Notes under the pieces: generated by a model
What the model saw: the letters and a program-made list of their open reading frames with translations, nothing else
Told to the model about the DNA's origin: nothing
Database searches by the model: none
Source: Clostridia bacterium
GTDB lineage: Bacteria; Bacillota; Clostridia; Oscillospirales; Acutalibacteraceae
Assembly: GCA_017626295.1 (NCBI GenBank)
Contig: JAGAJB010000002.1
Location: 1 to 64,000, forward strand
Direction of reading: 5' to 3'
Length of the DNA: 64,000 nt
Program-made: the position numbers and the translations under genes
Shown: piece after piece, positions 1 through 7,755 of the stretch
Position numbering within the stretch: the stretch's first letter is position 1
Layout of the letters: every line of letters starts with the position of its first letter

Positions 1-191
1 CGATTCTTCGTTGATTAGATAACTTCTTATTTATATCTTTTTTCAAAGTCCTTCTCATAAGGGCTTGTTTTGTCATACCTTTTTTTCCTAACCATTAAAT
101 TTCAAAAAAACTCTTGACTTTTAATAGTTAGTCACCTCGTTGCGTTAAAAATGGAGTGGGGGACCCCTCCGAAGAAGGATCCCCCGATTAT

Positions 192-626
192 TTACTGGAT
201 TTCAAGTCGTCTGCCTTCTTCGACTTTCTGTGTTGATTTGGGCAGCGTCAGCGTGAGAATACCGTCCTTGTAGGAAGCGGAGATTTCATCACTGTTGATA
301 CCGTCCAGATCAAAGCTTCTGGTGAAGGAGCCGTAAGAACGCTCTCTTCTGAGATAATTGTTCTTTTCGTTCTTTTCTTCATTTTCGGTTTTGTGCTCAG
401 CGTGGATCGTGAGGTAGCCGTTTCTGACTTCGGCGTGGATATCCTCTTTAGAGAAGCCGGGGAGCTCAGCGTCAAGAATGTATGCGTTCTCGGTCTCGCG
501 AATATCGGTCTTGAAGGCAGGAACCTGATGTCCGAAGAAGTTCTTCTCAAATTCCTCCATCGCTTTGAAAGGGTCATAGGAACCAAGAAAATGGTTATTG
601 CGTGCAAAGGGTGTAAGTTCAAACAT
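192..626 (-). CDS. hsp20: Hsp20 small heat-shock protein
   Basis: 144-residue alpha-crystallin-domain chaperone that holds unfolding proteins in the cytoplasm without ATP. The crystallin domain covers about residues 38-135, including the ELPGFSKEDI segment typical of bacterial Hsp20, and the C-terminal tail ends in RRLEIQ, whose L-E-I is of the short I/L-x-I/L type used for oligomer contacts. The start is preceded by a strong AAGGAGG site on the minus strand. The length is normal for the family. A perfect CIRCE box lies about 160 bp upstream, so HrcA control is likely. It stands alone, next to the left end of the tRNA-Pro element. Confidence 0.96.
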   Translation of the reverse strand: MFELTPFARNNHFLGSYDPFKAMEEFEKNFFGHQVPAFKTDIRETENAYILDAELPGFSKEDIHAEVRNGYLTIHAEHKTENEEKNEKNNYLRRERSYGSFTRSFDLDGINSDEISASYKDGILTLTLPKSTQKVEEGRRLEIQ

Positions 627-784
627 AACAGAATCCTCCTTATAGATTTGTAAGTGTATTATTTGTTGAAAGGAGCAATTTTATTAGAAATCCAGGCGCC
701 ATTCGGATCTCTTCCTTTCACATGATATATTGTAAATCCGATTTGTTACAAAAATGTTATGAAAAAATGTCGTAATTGTAAACA

Positions 785-811
785 TTAGCACTCAATGACA
801 AAGAGTGCTAA
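785..811 (-). promoter_or_regulatory. CIRCE operator (HrcA binding site)
   Basis: Perfect inverted repeat TTAGCACTC - 9 bases - GAGTGCTAA, the consensus CIRCE element bound by the heat-shock repressor HrcA. Directly downstream on the minus strand a possible promoter reads TTTACA (777-782), 17 bases, TAACAT (754-759), leading to the Hsp20 gene. The promoter assignment is inference; the CIRCE match is exact. Confidence 0.93.
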
Positions 812-967
812 TTTCTCAAAGCCGGAAATCGTTGTTGCCCGATTGAAAAAGGGGAATGCGTTAACAAATAGCGTTTTAATGTGCTAATCTGTAAATTGCT
901 CAAATAAACAAATTCAGGTTTGTCGAGTTGATTATATCACAAATTGATAATTAAAACAATAAAAGAA

Positions 968-1000
968 AAACGACTGAAAACCTTTAGTTTTCAGTCGTTT
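968..1000 (-). terminator. Terminator of the split tRNA-Pro gene
   Basis: Perfect 14-bp stem (968-981 with 987-1000) with a five-base loop, followed by a T run on the minus strand. It lies immediately 3' of the tRNA-Pro remnant at 1002-1046, so it is the terminator of the original tRNA gene. Confidence 0.85.
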
Positions 1001-1001
1001 T

Positions 1002-1046
1002 TGGTCGGAGTGAAGGGATTTGAACCCCCGACATCTTGCTCCCAAA
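1002..1046 (-). pseudogene. 3' half of a split tRNA-Pro(TGG), left end of the element
   Basis: Read on the minus strand this is the anticodon loop, anticodon 3' strand GCAAG, variable loop, T arm, acceptor 3' strand CACTCCG, discriminator A and encoded CCA of a tRNA-Pro. The 5' half is missing here. The matching 5' half is 29 kb away at 30452-30491: its acceptor CGGGGTG and anticodon strand CTTGC pair with this half, so both once formed one gene. Confidence 0.85.
1038..1046. other. attL core GCTCCCAAA of the mobile element
   Basis: The nine bases GCTCCCAAA are shared by the two ends of the element (here and 30452-30460) at the point where tRNA homology switches off. This places the tyrosine-recombinase crossover in the anticodon loop of tRNA-Pro. 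The exact cut within the core cannot be read from the sequence. Confidence 0.7.
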
Positions 1047-1195
1047 CGCAAATCGAACCACAACATCTGGTAGTTTTTAGTTATTTTTATTGCTTTACAC
1101 TACAAAATATAGACTTGAATTGTGCTCTTTGACCACAATTGTTCCACTGTTTCCATGTGCTCCAAACGGCACTGTGGGATAGAATGTGGTCAAAA

Positions 1196-1242
1196 AATAC
1201 TCCCCATAAACGGCAATCCCGCCGCCTATGGGGAGTATTTTT
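1196..1242. terminator. Strong hairpin, probable terminator
   Basis: AATACTCCCCATA pairs with TATGGGGAGTATT around an 18-base loop, followed by a T run on the plus strand. No gene ends nearby, so it may insulate the end of the element. Confidence 0.6.
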
Positions 1243-1301
1243 GTTGTGTGTATATTACCTTACAAAACCGCAAAAGTCAAGTCATATTTTCGGTGCCTGT
1301 A

Positions 1302-1334
1302 GTCCAAATCTTGGACAGCATTAAACAAGGAAAA
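1302..1334 (+). repeat. Module-border repeat, copy 1
   Basis: First of three copies of a 33-bp sequence: a GTCCAAA-TTTGGAC type dyad followed by CAGCATTAAACAA and AAA-rich sequence. The other copies are at 3836-3868 and 17566-17598. Each lies between cargo gene groups of the element. This copy precedes the RNase III/XRE/MerR group. Confidence 0.75.
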
Positions 1335-1618
1335 GGCGGCTCTGTTTTGTGTATCCAAAACGGATATAACAGAAGCATTGACATCATGCGGATTTTTGAT
1401 ATAATAAATACGTAATAAGAAGGCGGTACTGACCAATAAAAGGCCGGACATAAAATGATGTTATTTGTCTTGAATTATGCAAGTGATTCCCGACAAGTAA
1501 AAGTGGTTTATGTAACGCAGTTTATTCTTCGGTGCCCGAATTAGGCGCACGTACTACGTGGGCTTTGTCGGGCTATATTTATGCCTTCTTATAGAAAACT
1601 ATAAGGAGGTTGTTTTTT

Positions 1619-2605
1619 ATGAACAACGAAACGTTATTTGAAATTGCAACACAATTGGAATACGATTTTGATGATATTCGTATTCTGCGACAGGCGTTTA
1701 CACGCAAGTCTTACTCCGAAGAACACAACGGAGAACACCACAACGAAGTGTTGGAGTTTTATGGTGACAAAGCGCTCGAATTTGTTGTGATGAAGAAGTT
1801 ATCCGAGCATTATGGAAACGCTACGCAAAACGGCAAATACGCTTCTGAAAAGACAGAAGGACAACTCACGGAAATTAAAAAGAAATTGGTATGTAAAAAG
1901 ATGCTTGCACATCGTATTGATACCTTTGGATTTGCGGATTATATTCTGATGGGAAAAGGTGACGTCGGACAAAACGCTCAGAATCAAGATTCCGTTAAAG
2001 AGGATCTCTTTGAAGCAATAGTAGGCGCCGTGGCTATTGATAGCGGATGGGATGCCGAAGCTCTTGAGGACGTAATTGACCGTATGCTCGATATCGAACA
2101 CTATCTCGAAAAAGGTTTCAGTGACGACGAGAATTATGTAGATTTGATTCAAACTTGGTGTCAAAAAAGATATAGTTGGATTCCGGAATATGATTTTGAT
2201 GAGATGGAAGATGGATGGGAGTGTTCACTTTCGTTATCGGATGATTACGATGATTTTATAGGTCGCGGATATTCAAAGCGCGAGGCGAGAATGAATGCAG
2301 CGCAAAATGCTTACGAATACTTAGAAGAAAATGATGAACTGCTTCTCCCGATTGACGAGGTAGGCGAGCCGGATATTGATAGAGCAATCAATCAATTGCA
2401 GGAACTTTACCAAAAAGGCTATATTGATGAGCCATACTATGAGTTCTATGAAGATCACGATGATAATGGCAACCCTACTTGGCGGTGCGAATGCCATATC
2501 AAAGGTGCTGAGGAGTATTATTGGATAAACTCTTCCTCTAAGAAAAATGGCAAGAAGCGTGTTGCATACGATATGCTCTGCAATGTTCTTGAGTGGGGTG
2601 ATTGA
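1619..2605 (+). CDS. RNase III with two tandem dsRNA-binding domains
   Basis: 328-residue double-stranded-RNA endonuclease homologue. The RNase III domain (about 1-160) has the signature HNEVLEFYGDK at 41-51 and the second acidic pair in EDLFEA. All residues equivalent to E. coli E38, E41, D45, D114 and E117 are present (E43, E46, D50, D129, E132), so it should cleave. Two dsRNA-binding-like regions follow (about 172-240 and 258-328), whereas host RNase III has one. The ATG at 1619 is chosen because AAGGAGG sits nine bases before it; a TTG at 1610 is too close. The next gene starts one base after the stop. It is accessory, not the housekeeping rnc. Substrate unknown. Confidence 0.88.
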   Translation: MNNETLFEIATQLEYDFDDIRILRQAFTRKSYSEEHNGEHHNEVLEFYGDKALEFVVMKKLSEHYGNATQNGKYASEKTEGQLTEIKKKLVCKKMLAHRIDTFGFADYILMGKGDVGQNAQNQDSVKEDLFEAIVGAVAIDSGWDAEALEDVIDRMLDIEHYLEKGFSDDENYVDLIQTWCQKRYSWIPEYDFDEMEDGWECSLSLSDDYDDFIGRGYSKREARMNAAQNAYEYLEENDELLLPIDEVGEPDIDRAINQLQELYQKGYIDEPYYEFYEDHDDNGNPTWRCECHIKGAEEYYWINSSSKKNGKKRVAYDMLCNVLEWGD

Positions 2606-2606
2606 G

Positions 2607-2813
2607 ATGAAACTCCGTGAACTTAGAGAGCAGAAAGGTGTAACTCAAAAAGAGGTAGCTACCGCTGTGGGCTGTACCGCTACAGTATATTCGCGGTATG
2701 AAAGAGAAGAACGGGAACCGGATATTTCGACCCTTTGCAGCCTTGCCGATTATTTTAAGGTGAGTATCGATTTTCTAATTGGTTACTCTAATAAACAAAA
2801 AAGTGAAGGTTAA
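2607..2813 (+). CDS. Small XRE-family HTH regulator
   Basis: 68-residue protein that is almost entirely one Cro/C1-type helix-turn-helix domain, with EKVATAVG-like helix 2 (QKEVATAVGCTATVYSRYER) and the usual C-terminal LADYFKVSIDFLIGY. It starts one base after the RNase III stop and is surely co-transcribed, so it probably autoregulates that pair. No antitoxin partner is evident apart from the nuclease itself, which raises the possibility that it controls a toxic nuclease. That role is inference. Confidence 0.85.
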   Translation: MKLRELREQKGVTQKEVATAVGCTATVYSRYEREEREPDISTLCSLADYFKVSIDFLIGYSNKQKSEG

Positions 2814-2820
2814 ACTACCT

Positions 2821-2855
2821 GCCGATGAGAAATCAAACGACTTCTCATCGGCACT
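2821..2855 (+). terminator. Terminator after RNase III/XRE
   Basis: Perfect 11-bp stem GCCGATGAGAA / TTCTCATCGGC with a ten-base loop and a following ACTTTTGTTTTT tract, just after the XRE stop. Confidence 0.85.
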
Positions 2856-2965
2856 TTTGTTTTTATGAGCGCTGACACATCAGCTCATTTATATGTCAAC
2901 AATTGCATCGCAGTAAACAAAATAAGAGATTGATAAAAGAAAAGTAAAAATATATAATTAAAGTA

Positions 2966-2996
2966 TTGACTCTGACGTAACGTTATACCTTATACT
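2966..2996 (+). promoter_or_regulatory. MerR-type promoter with 19-bp spacer
   Basis: TTGACT and TATACT are separated by 19 bases, the over-long spacing typical of promoters activated by MerR-family proteins through DNA distortion. The spacer contains the dyad TAACGTTA. It drives the MerR-family gene at 3019, implying autoactivation. Confidence 0.8.
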
Positions 2997-3018
2997 GCTA
3001 ATAGAGAGGTGATTTACT

Positions 3019-3756
3019 GTGAAAATGCAAATAAATGAGTTCGCAAAACTCACGGGTGTCAGTGTGCGCACACTGCACTATTACGATGAAATAGGACTGT
3101 TAAAACCCGCTTTTGTCGACAACCAAAACGGCTATCGATTTTATGATGAAGGCTCTCTTGAACGTATGCAAGAGATACTGTTTTACCGCGAACTTGATTT
3201 TGAACTTAAAAGCATTTTGCAAATCTTATCTTCTCCCGATTACGATAAACAAAAATCACTCGATGAGCAGCGTAACCTTTTGGTTCTTAAAAAGGAACGT
3301 ATTGAAAGAATTATAGATGCTCTCGACGACGCCAGGAAAGGAAACGTAATAGTGATCGCATTTGATAATAATGAATACGAAGCCGCCCGTAAGCAGTATG
3401 AGGCTGAGGCAAAACAACGCTGGGGTGAAACAGATGCCTATAAAGAACACGCCGAAAAGACTGCGGGCTACACCAAAGACAAATGGCAGCAGGTAAACGA
3501 TGGTCTGAGCGCAGTTCTTGCCAAATTTGCCGAATGTATGAATAGCGGACACACCGCTGACTCGCCCGAGGCGCAAACACTTGTAAAAGAACTGCAAGCC
3601 TACATCACCGAAAACTACTACACCTGCACCGGCGAAATCCTCGCAGGCCTCGGCCAGATGTATGTTGCCGATGAACGATTTAAAAACAACATCGACAAAC
3701 ACGCCTCCGGCACCGCTGAATTTATATCACAGGCAATAAAAATATACTGCAACTAA
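3019..3756 (+). CDS. MerR-family regulator with TipAS drug-binding domain
   Basis: 245-residue transcription activator. Residues 1-70 form the MerR winged helix (LTGVSVRTLHYYDEIGLLKP), about 75-110 the dimerising coiled coil, and about 120-245 a TipAS-like ligand domain as in TipA, Mta and related multidrug sensors. A GTG start at 3019 follows AGAGAGGTG. The promoter has the MerR 19-bp spacer, so it should control itself. No efflux pump or other target gene is adjacent; the next genes belong to a different cassette. Ligand unknown. Confidence 0.9.
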   Translation: MKMQINEFAKLTGVSVRTLHYYDEIGLLKPAFVDNQNGYRFYDEGSLERMQEILFYRELDFELKSILQILSSPDYDKQKSLDEQRNLLVLKKERIERIIDALDDARKGNVIVIAFDNNEYEAARKQYEAEAKQRWGETDAYKEHAEKTAGYTKDKWQQVNDGLSAVLAKFAECMNSGHTADSPEAQTLVKELQAYITENYYTCTGEILAGLGQMYVADERFKNNIDKHASGTAEFISQAIKIYCN

Positions 3757-3761
3757 CTTAG

Positions 3762-3791
3762 AACCCGATGAGCAAAACTCATCGGGTTTAA
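3762..3791 (+). terminator. Terminator after the MerR gene
   Basis: Stem AACCCGATGAG / CTCATCGGGTT with a five-base loop, directly after the MerR-family gene. Confidence 0.85.
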
Positions 3792-3835
3792 TCATATCCA
3801 TATGTGCGAATATATCTGCTCATATGGAAGTCGCT

Positions 3836-3868
3836 GTCCAAAATTTGGACAGCATTAAACAAAGAAAA
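3836..3868 (+). repeat. Module-border repeat, copy 2
   Basis: Second copy of the 33-bp repeat: GTCCAAAATTTGGAC followed by AGCATTAAACAAAGAAAA. It lies between the MerR terminator and the GHKL cassette. A long hairpin (3869-3901, GGAG-TTGCGCATA arms) adjoins it. Confidence 0.75.
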
Positions 3869-3992
3869 GGAGATTGCGCATAAAATGTATGCGCAACCTC
3901 CTTGTATGGTAAAAGCATTACAATTAAAAACGAAGAATATCAAATATTTTTATAATATTTCGAAAATATTCCGAGAATATCAAAACTACCTA

Positions 3993-4021
3993 TTGACAAA
4001 CAATAAAAATATTTGTAAAAT
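3993..4021 (+). promoter_or_regulatory. Promoter of the GHKL/sigma-like cassette
   Basis: TTGACA (3993-3998), 17 bases, TAAAAT (4016-4021). It is flanked by several short AAATATT/AATATTT dyads (3945-4036) that could be operator sites. It reads into the five genes from 4054. Confidence 0.7.
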
Positions 4022-4053
4022 ATAATCGAAATATTTAAAAAGGAGTGCTGAAT

Positions 4054-4272
4054 ATGGAATCCAAAAAAGAAAGATTTGTTAGAATTGCAGAGGCGAGAAC
4101 AAATAAAATAATTGATATGATTCGTCTTCTTGGCAATTGCTCAAGCAAGGCTACTTATGAATATTCAAAGGAAGATGTTCGCAAAATCTTCAATGCAATA
4201 GATTCTGAACTGAAAAGCGCAAAAGCCAAGTTTGAATCTTCAAGTGACGATTCTGCAAAGTTCAAATTATAA
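4054..4272 (+). CDS. Small protein, first gene of the GHKL cassette
   Basis: 72-residue, charged, largely helical protein with no motif I can name. The ATG at 4054 follows AAGGAG at good distance; an upstream GTG would overlap that site. It is 15 bases before the GHKL ATPase gene, behind the cassette promoter, so it belongs to this operon. Size and position would suit an antitoxin-like or assembly factor, but nothing in the sequence shows that. Confidence 0.8.
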   Translation: MESKKERFVRIAEARTNKIIDMIRLLGNCSSKATYEYSKEDVRKIFNAIDSELKSAKAKFESSSDDSAKFKL

Positions 4273-4287
4273 TCAGGAGGAAATAAA

Positions 4288-6162
4288 ATGGCATATTGGT
4301 ATTTCCCTTCGAATGACCATGGTGAAAATAAAGGTATTAATGATTCGGGTGTTGTCACTTTTAGAGGTACGCCTTTAAAGTCTTTGGCTCGAGAAATTTG
4401 CCAAAACTCCCTTGATGCAGCAACAGGAAAAACTGTTCGTGTTGATTTCGCTAACTATGAAATTCCGACGAGTGATGTTCCGGGCGCAGAAGTATTGAAA
4501 GAAACTTTTGAAAAATGCTTAGCGTACTGGAACGGACAGAAAGCCAAAACTACTAAGGATTTCTTTAAAAATGCGTTTGAAAAAATAAGTGCTGAAAAAA
4601 TTAGCGTTTTAAGAATTAGCGATTTTAAGACGAAAGGTCTTACTGGGTCTAAGAAAACTACGGATATAAACACCGACTGGATGAGACTAACTAAATCTTC
4701 CGGTTCTTCAGATAAAAAGGGACCCGCTGGAGGATCATTCGGTATAGGTAAGTTTGCGCCGTTTGCTTGTTCGGATTTTTCAACTGTATTTTATAATACA
4801 TATGATATTCAGGACGAGTGCGCATATCAGGGCGTATCCAGATTGGTAACTTTCGAGCGCGATGATGGCGAAACCACACAAGGTATTGGTTATTATGGCA
4901 ACGAGCGCAATACTCCTGTTTTCGAGTCCTTGAATTTAGACCCGAACTTTAAAAGAGATCCTGGCGATTATGGAACTGATGTGTACGTTTTGGGTTACCG
5001 TTTTTCCCAAGAGGATTGGGAAACGGCAATTGTTGTTTCTATTCTTGATAGCTTCCTTGGTGCAATTTGGAACGAGAAGCTTACTGTTAATGTGGGTGAC
5101 GTAAAGATTGATAAGTCCACATTATCAGATCTTATGGAAGAATACGCCGAAGAACTTACAAACACTTACGTTCTGGAATATTACCAGGTGCTAACCAGCC
5201 CTGAAACCAAATGGTTCGAAAACAATCATCTGGGATTAGGAACAATAAAGCTTGGTTATTTGCTTAACGGAAACGAATTTCATCGCAAAGTTGCAATGAT
5301 TCGTCAAACGGGAATGAAAATTAAGGATGGAGATAGAATCAACGGCTTTATTTCCTTCGCGGGTGTTTTGTTTATCGAGGGCGATGCAATTAATGAAAAG
5401 CTTCGCGCTCTCGAAAATCCCGAGCACACGGAGTGGCAACCCGACCGTGCAGCAAATCCATTTGAAGCAAAACAGCTCATTAAATCAATAAATGACTATA
5501 TGAAAAAATGCTTGGAAGAACTTGTTGAACAAGGTCCCCAAAACGAAATGGATGCTGTTGGTGTTGGAAACTTCATTCCTGATACTCCTGATGACGAGAA
5601 AAACCAGAATAAAGAAGAAGCTATATCTGACACCGTTTTGGAAATGGAAAAGCGAGTTATTGATCGTAAATACATTCCGGATGTTGTATCTGTGGAAAAC
5701 GGCGATGACGAATCTGAGAAGAAGGTAGATCCGGTGGACGGAGAATTGGATGAAGATTGGGTGCACGAAGAAGGAGGTGACCCCGTAAATCCTCCCAGGC
5801 CTCCGCAACCGGTAGACTATGTTGATGGTACAGAGAAAACGGTAAGCGCACCTAAAGAGATTAAGCCCTCAAAATTTATGTATATTTGCAGTAACCCGGA
5901 TGAAGGCAAGTATATGGTGGATTTTATCCCCTCTGAAGATTCGGATAACGGAACGTTAAGCTTTTTTCTCTCTGGCGAAACAGAAGCTTATAAAGCAGGA
6001 TTGGTTAGTGCCTCTCAAATTGGTGGTTCGGGATTAAATATAAAAGACAATTCTTTGACCGGATTGCACTTTGAAAAGGGACAGCATATTAGAATAAGTC
6101 TACAAATTACTCATAAAGATTATTGCTCGATGGAGGTGAAGGCATATGTTAATAAGAAATAA
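4288..6162 (+). CDS. GHKL-type ATPase (HATPase) protein
   Basis: 624 residues. The N-terminal half carries an ATP-binding fold of the Hsp90/MutL/histidine-kinase class: N box REICQNSLDAA at 35-45 with E36 and N40, a G1-like segment RISDFKTKGLTG, and a glycine-rich lid GPAGGSFGIGKFAPF. It has no kinase dimerisation domain, no MutL C-terminal domain and no membrane segment. About residues 425-525 are acidic and proline-rich, followed by a beta-rich tail. It overlaps the next gene by 17 bases, so translation is coupled. In such cassettes GHKL ATPases act as ATP-driven clamps or switches; here that role is inferred. Confidence 0.8.
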   Translation: MAYWYFPSNDHGENKGINDSGVVTFRGTPLKSLAREICQNSLDAATGKTVRVDFANYEIPTSDVPGAEVLKETFEKCLAYWNGQKAKTTKDFFKNAFEKISAEKISVLRISDFKTKGLTGSKKTTDINTDWMRLTKSSGSSDKKGPAGGSFGIGKFAPFACSDFSTVFYNTYDIQDECAYQGVSRLVTFERDDGETTQGIGYYGNERNTPVFESLNLDPNFKRDPGDYGTDVYVLGYRFSQEDWETAIVVSILDSFLGAIWNEKLTVNVGDVKIDKSTLSDLMEEYAEELTNTYVLEYYQVLTSPETKWFENNHLGLGTIKLGYLLNGNEFHRKVAMIRQTGMKIKDGDRINGFISFAGVLFIEGDAINEKLRALENPEHTEWQPDRAANPFEAKQLIKSINDYMKKCLEELVEQGPQNEMDAVGVGNFIPDTPDDEKNQNKEEAISDTVLEMEKRVIDRKYIPDVVSVENGDDESEKKVDPVDGELDEDWVHEEGGDPVNPPRPPQPVDYVDGTEKTVSAPKEIKPSKFMYICSNPDEGKYMVDFIPSEDSDNGTLSFFLSGETEAYKAGLVSASQIGGSGLNIKDNSLTGLHFEKGQHIRISLQITHKDYCSMEVKAYVNKK

Positions 6163-7018
6163 ATACTTTCCGTATCCTGTAATTGCCAAAGGAAATGAAT
6201 CATATGCCACAGCCACGTTTACCAGCGACGTTGATTTTGAGAAGAATGGCTATCATGTAAAGTTTATCCTCAAAGCTTCAACAGATAACGAGGGTATAAA
6301 AGAGCTAATTAAATCAAAAAAAGCCTCTTATGTACATCATATCGAATGTGTGCAAACTTGTTATAGACATGCAGTGATTACAGAGGAAGAGGAAGAAGTC
6401 TTTCAAATTCATCAAAGCAAACTGAACGGCGCCGTTCAAATAAGCACCGTAATTGTTGCAAATGAAGATTTAATAGGATACAAAAACTCTGACTTTTCTG
6501 CTGATTACAAGGGATTCTCCTTTAACATCAAAAGAGGTTGCCTTCTTGCAATAGGCGCATGTGTTGAAATCGAACTCAACAAACAGAAGGATGACTTAGA
6601 AAACACTTCGTCAATCTTTTCTATTGTGCCGAATCTTGATCCTAACGAAACCATAATAAATGTTGATATTAATAGCACAAAACCTAAGATTGTTATTCGT
6701 ATTCCGGTTAAAGGATGCAACATCTATAAAAATCTGAGTACCAATCTTGAATTGCAGAGTATAATGCATTCAATGATTATCATTCCTGCTTTGGTTCAAG
6801 TCTTTGATGAATTAAAAGCGTCACGATTTGAATTATACAACTTTAGTGATTGCAGATGGTTTAAAGCGCTTACAAAGGCTTGTAAGAATTTGAAAGTTGA
6901 ACTTAACGAACAAAGTTTGGAAAATTTAGATTCTTACAGAACGGCACAGCTGTTGATGGATTCGCCTACAATGAAGGCGCTCACATATTTGGCAGGAGGT
7001 TCTGACGATGAGGATTAA
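6146..7018 (+). CDS. Unknown protein of the GHKL cassette
   Basis: 290 residues, no motif recognised. The N-terminal part (about 1-150) alternates short hydrophobic strands and looks all-beta; the C-terminal part (about 200-290) looks helical. There is no signal peptide or membrane segment. The start lies inside the end of the ATPase gene behind GGAGGTGAAG, and the end overlaps the next gene by 11 bases. Such tight coupling suggests a complex made in fixed proportion with the ATPase and the DUF6339-like protein. Confidence 0.8.
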   Translation: MLIRNKYFPYPVIAKGNESYATATFTSDVDFEKNGYHVKFILKASTDNEGIKELIKSKKASYVHHIECVQTCYRHAVITEEEEEVFQIHQSKLNGAVQISTVIVANEDLIGYKNSDFSADYKGFSFNIKRGCLLAIGACVEIELNKQKDDLENTSSIFSIVPNLDPNETIINVDINSTKPKIVIRIPVKGCNIYKNLSTNLELQSIMHSMIIIPALVQVFDELKASRFELYNFSDCRWFKALTKACKNLKVELNEQSLENLDSYRTAQLLMDSPTMKALTYLAGGSDDED

Positions 7019-7733
7019 ATTTATTACAGAAGAAGGTCTACTGGCTGCCAAAAGTAATTATCCCACTATTTTCAAAGAGGTAATTAAAAAGAAGTCCGCT
7101 GACCTCCCCACTCTTATGAATGACAACAGTATCATACGAGATAGCTCCATAGAAGTTGAAGAGTTTTCTTTTGATATGTCACAAGATCGGCCTACTGCAA
7201 CAGACGTTGAAAATATTCGGCGTGTTTATAACCATATGAAGGGCCTTAGCGAATCTCAGGCGTCTGATGAAAGAATTTGGGTTGCCTTTACGCTTCATCA
7301 AGGGTTAGATTATATGAGATATCGTTGGATGCCCGAGAATGAAGGGGATAAATTTGACCGCTTCTTTTTTAAGAATGCTAAACACGGTTATAGTAAAAGG
7401 CCTCTGTTTAGAAATGGTGTCGCTCGTTTGTGGTGGATAGGATATCACACTTACGATGCAAAAAGAGCAAATCCTTATGAGCTGACCGAATTTGTTTGCA
7501 GAGACCAGGACTATATTAATAATCTTTTGGATATCGGTTTTGCGAGCAATGCGACAATTTCTAAGGCGGTTATTGGAGCTTTGTTGGATGCAGAAAAGAA
7601 TGGTGTGACCATCAATCGTGATTTGGTCCGCGCGATTTCTCAATACGTAAACTTGCTTGGCGGAATTTATATTCTTGATTGCTTGTCTTATGATGAGATT
7701 TATAGTAAAATAAAGGAAAAGATTGGGTTTTAG
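7008..7733 (+). CDS. DUF6339-like protein of the GHKL cassette
   Basis: 241 residues. The central part (DERIWVAFTLHQGLDYMRYRW, then RNGVARLWWIGYHTYD) resembles proteins catalogued as DUF6339; this is from memory of the family and moderately sure. It is soluble and mostly helical, with many aromatic residues. The family has no known activity. It overlaps the gene before it by 11 bases and lies 22 bases before the 1096-residue protein. Confidence 0.75.
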   Translation: MRIKFITEEGLLAAKSNYPTIFKEVIKKKSADLPTLMNDNSIIRDSSIEVEEFSFDMSQDRPTATDVENIRRVYNHMKGLSESQASDERIWVAFTLHQGLDYMRYRWMPENEGDKFDRFFFKNAKHGYSKRPLFRNGVARLWWIGYHTYDAKRANPYELTEFVCRDQDYINNLLDIGFASNATISKAVIGALLDAEKNGVTINRDLVRAISQYVNLLGGIYILDCLSYDEIYSKIKEKIGF

Positions 7734-7755
7734 TAAATTGCCGGAGGGTTAATGG

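Larger units (their letters stand above)
1047..1618. other. Left non-coding end of the element
   Basis: No convincing gene is seen. It holds an inverted pair of a motif related to TTTGACCACA...CCAC (1127-1147 and 1174-1195) also found near the right tRNA genes, a strong hairpin (1196-1239), one copy of the 33-bp module-border repeat (1302-1334) and the leader of the RNase III gene. The short reading frames here lack ribosome sites and overlap these structures. Confidence 0.6.
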
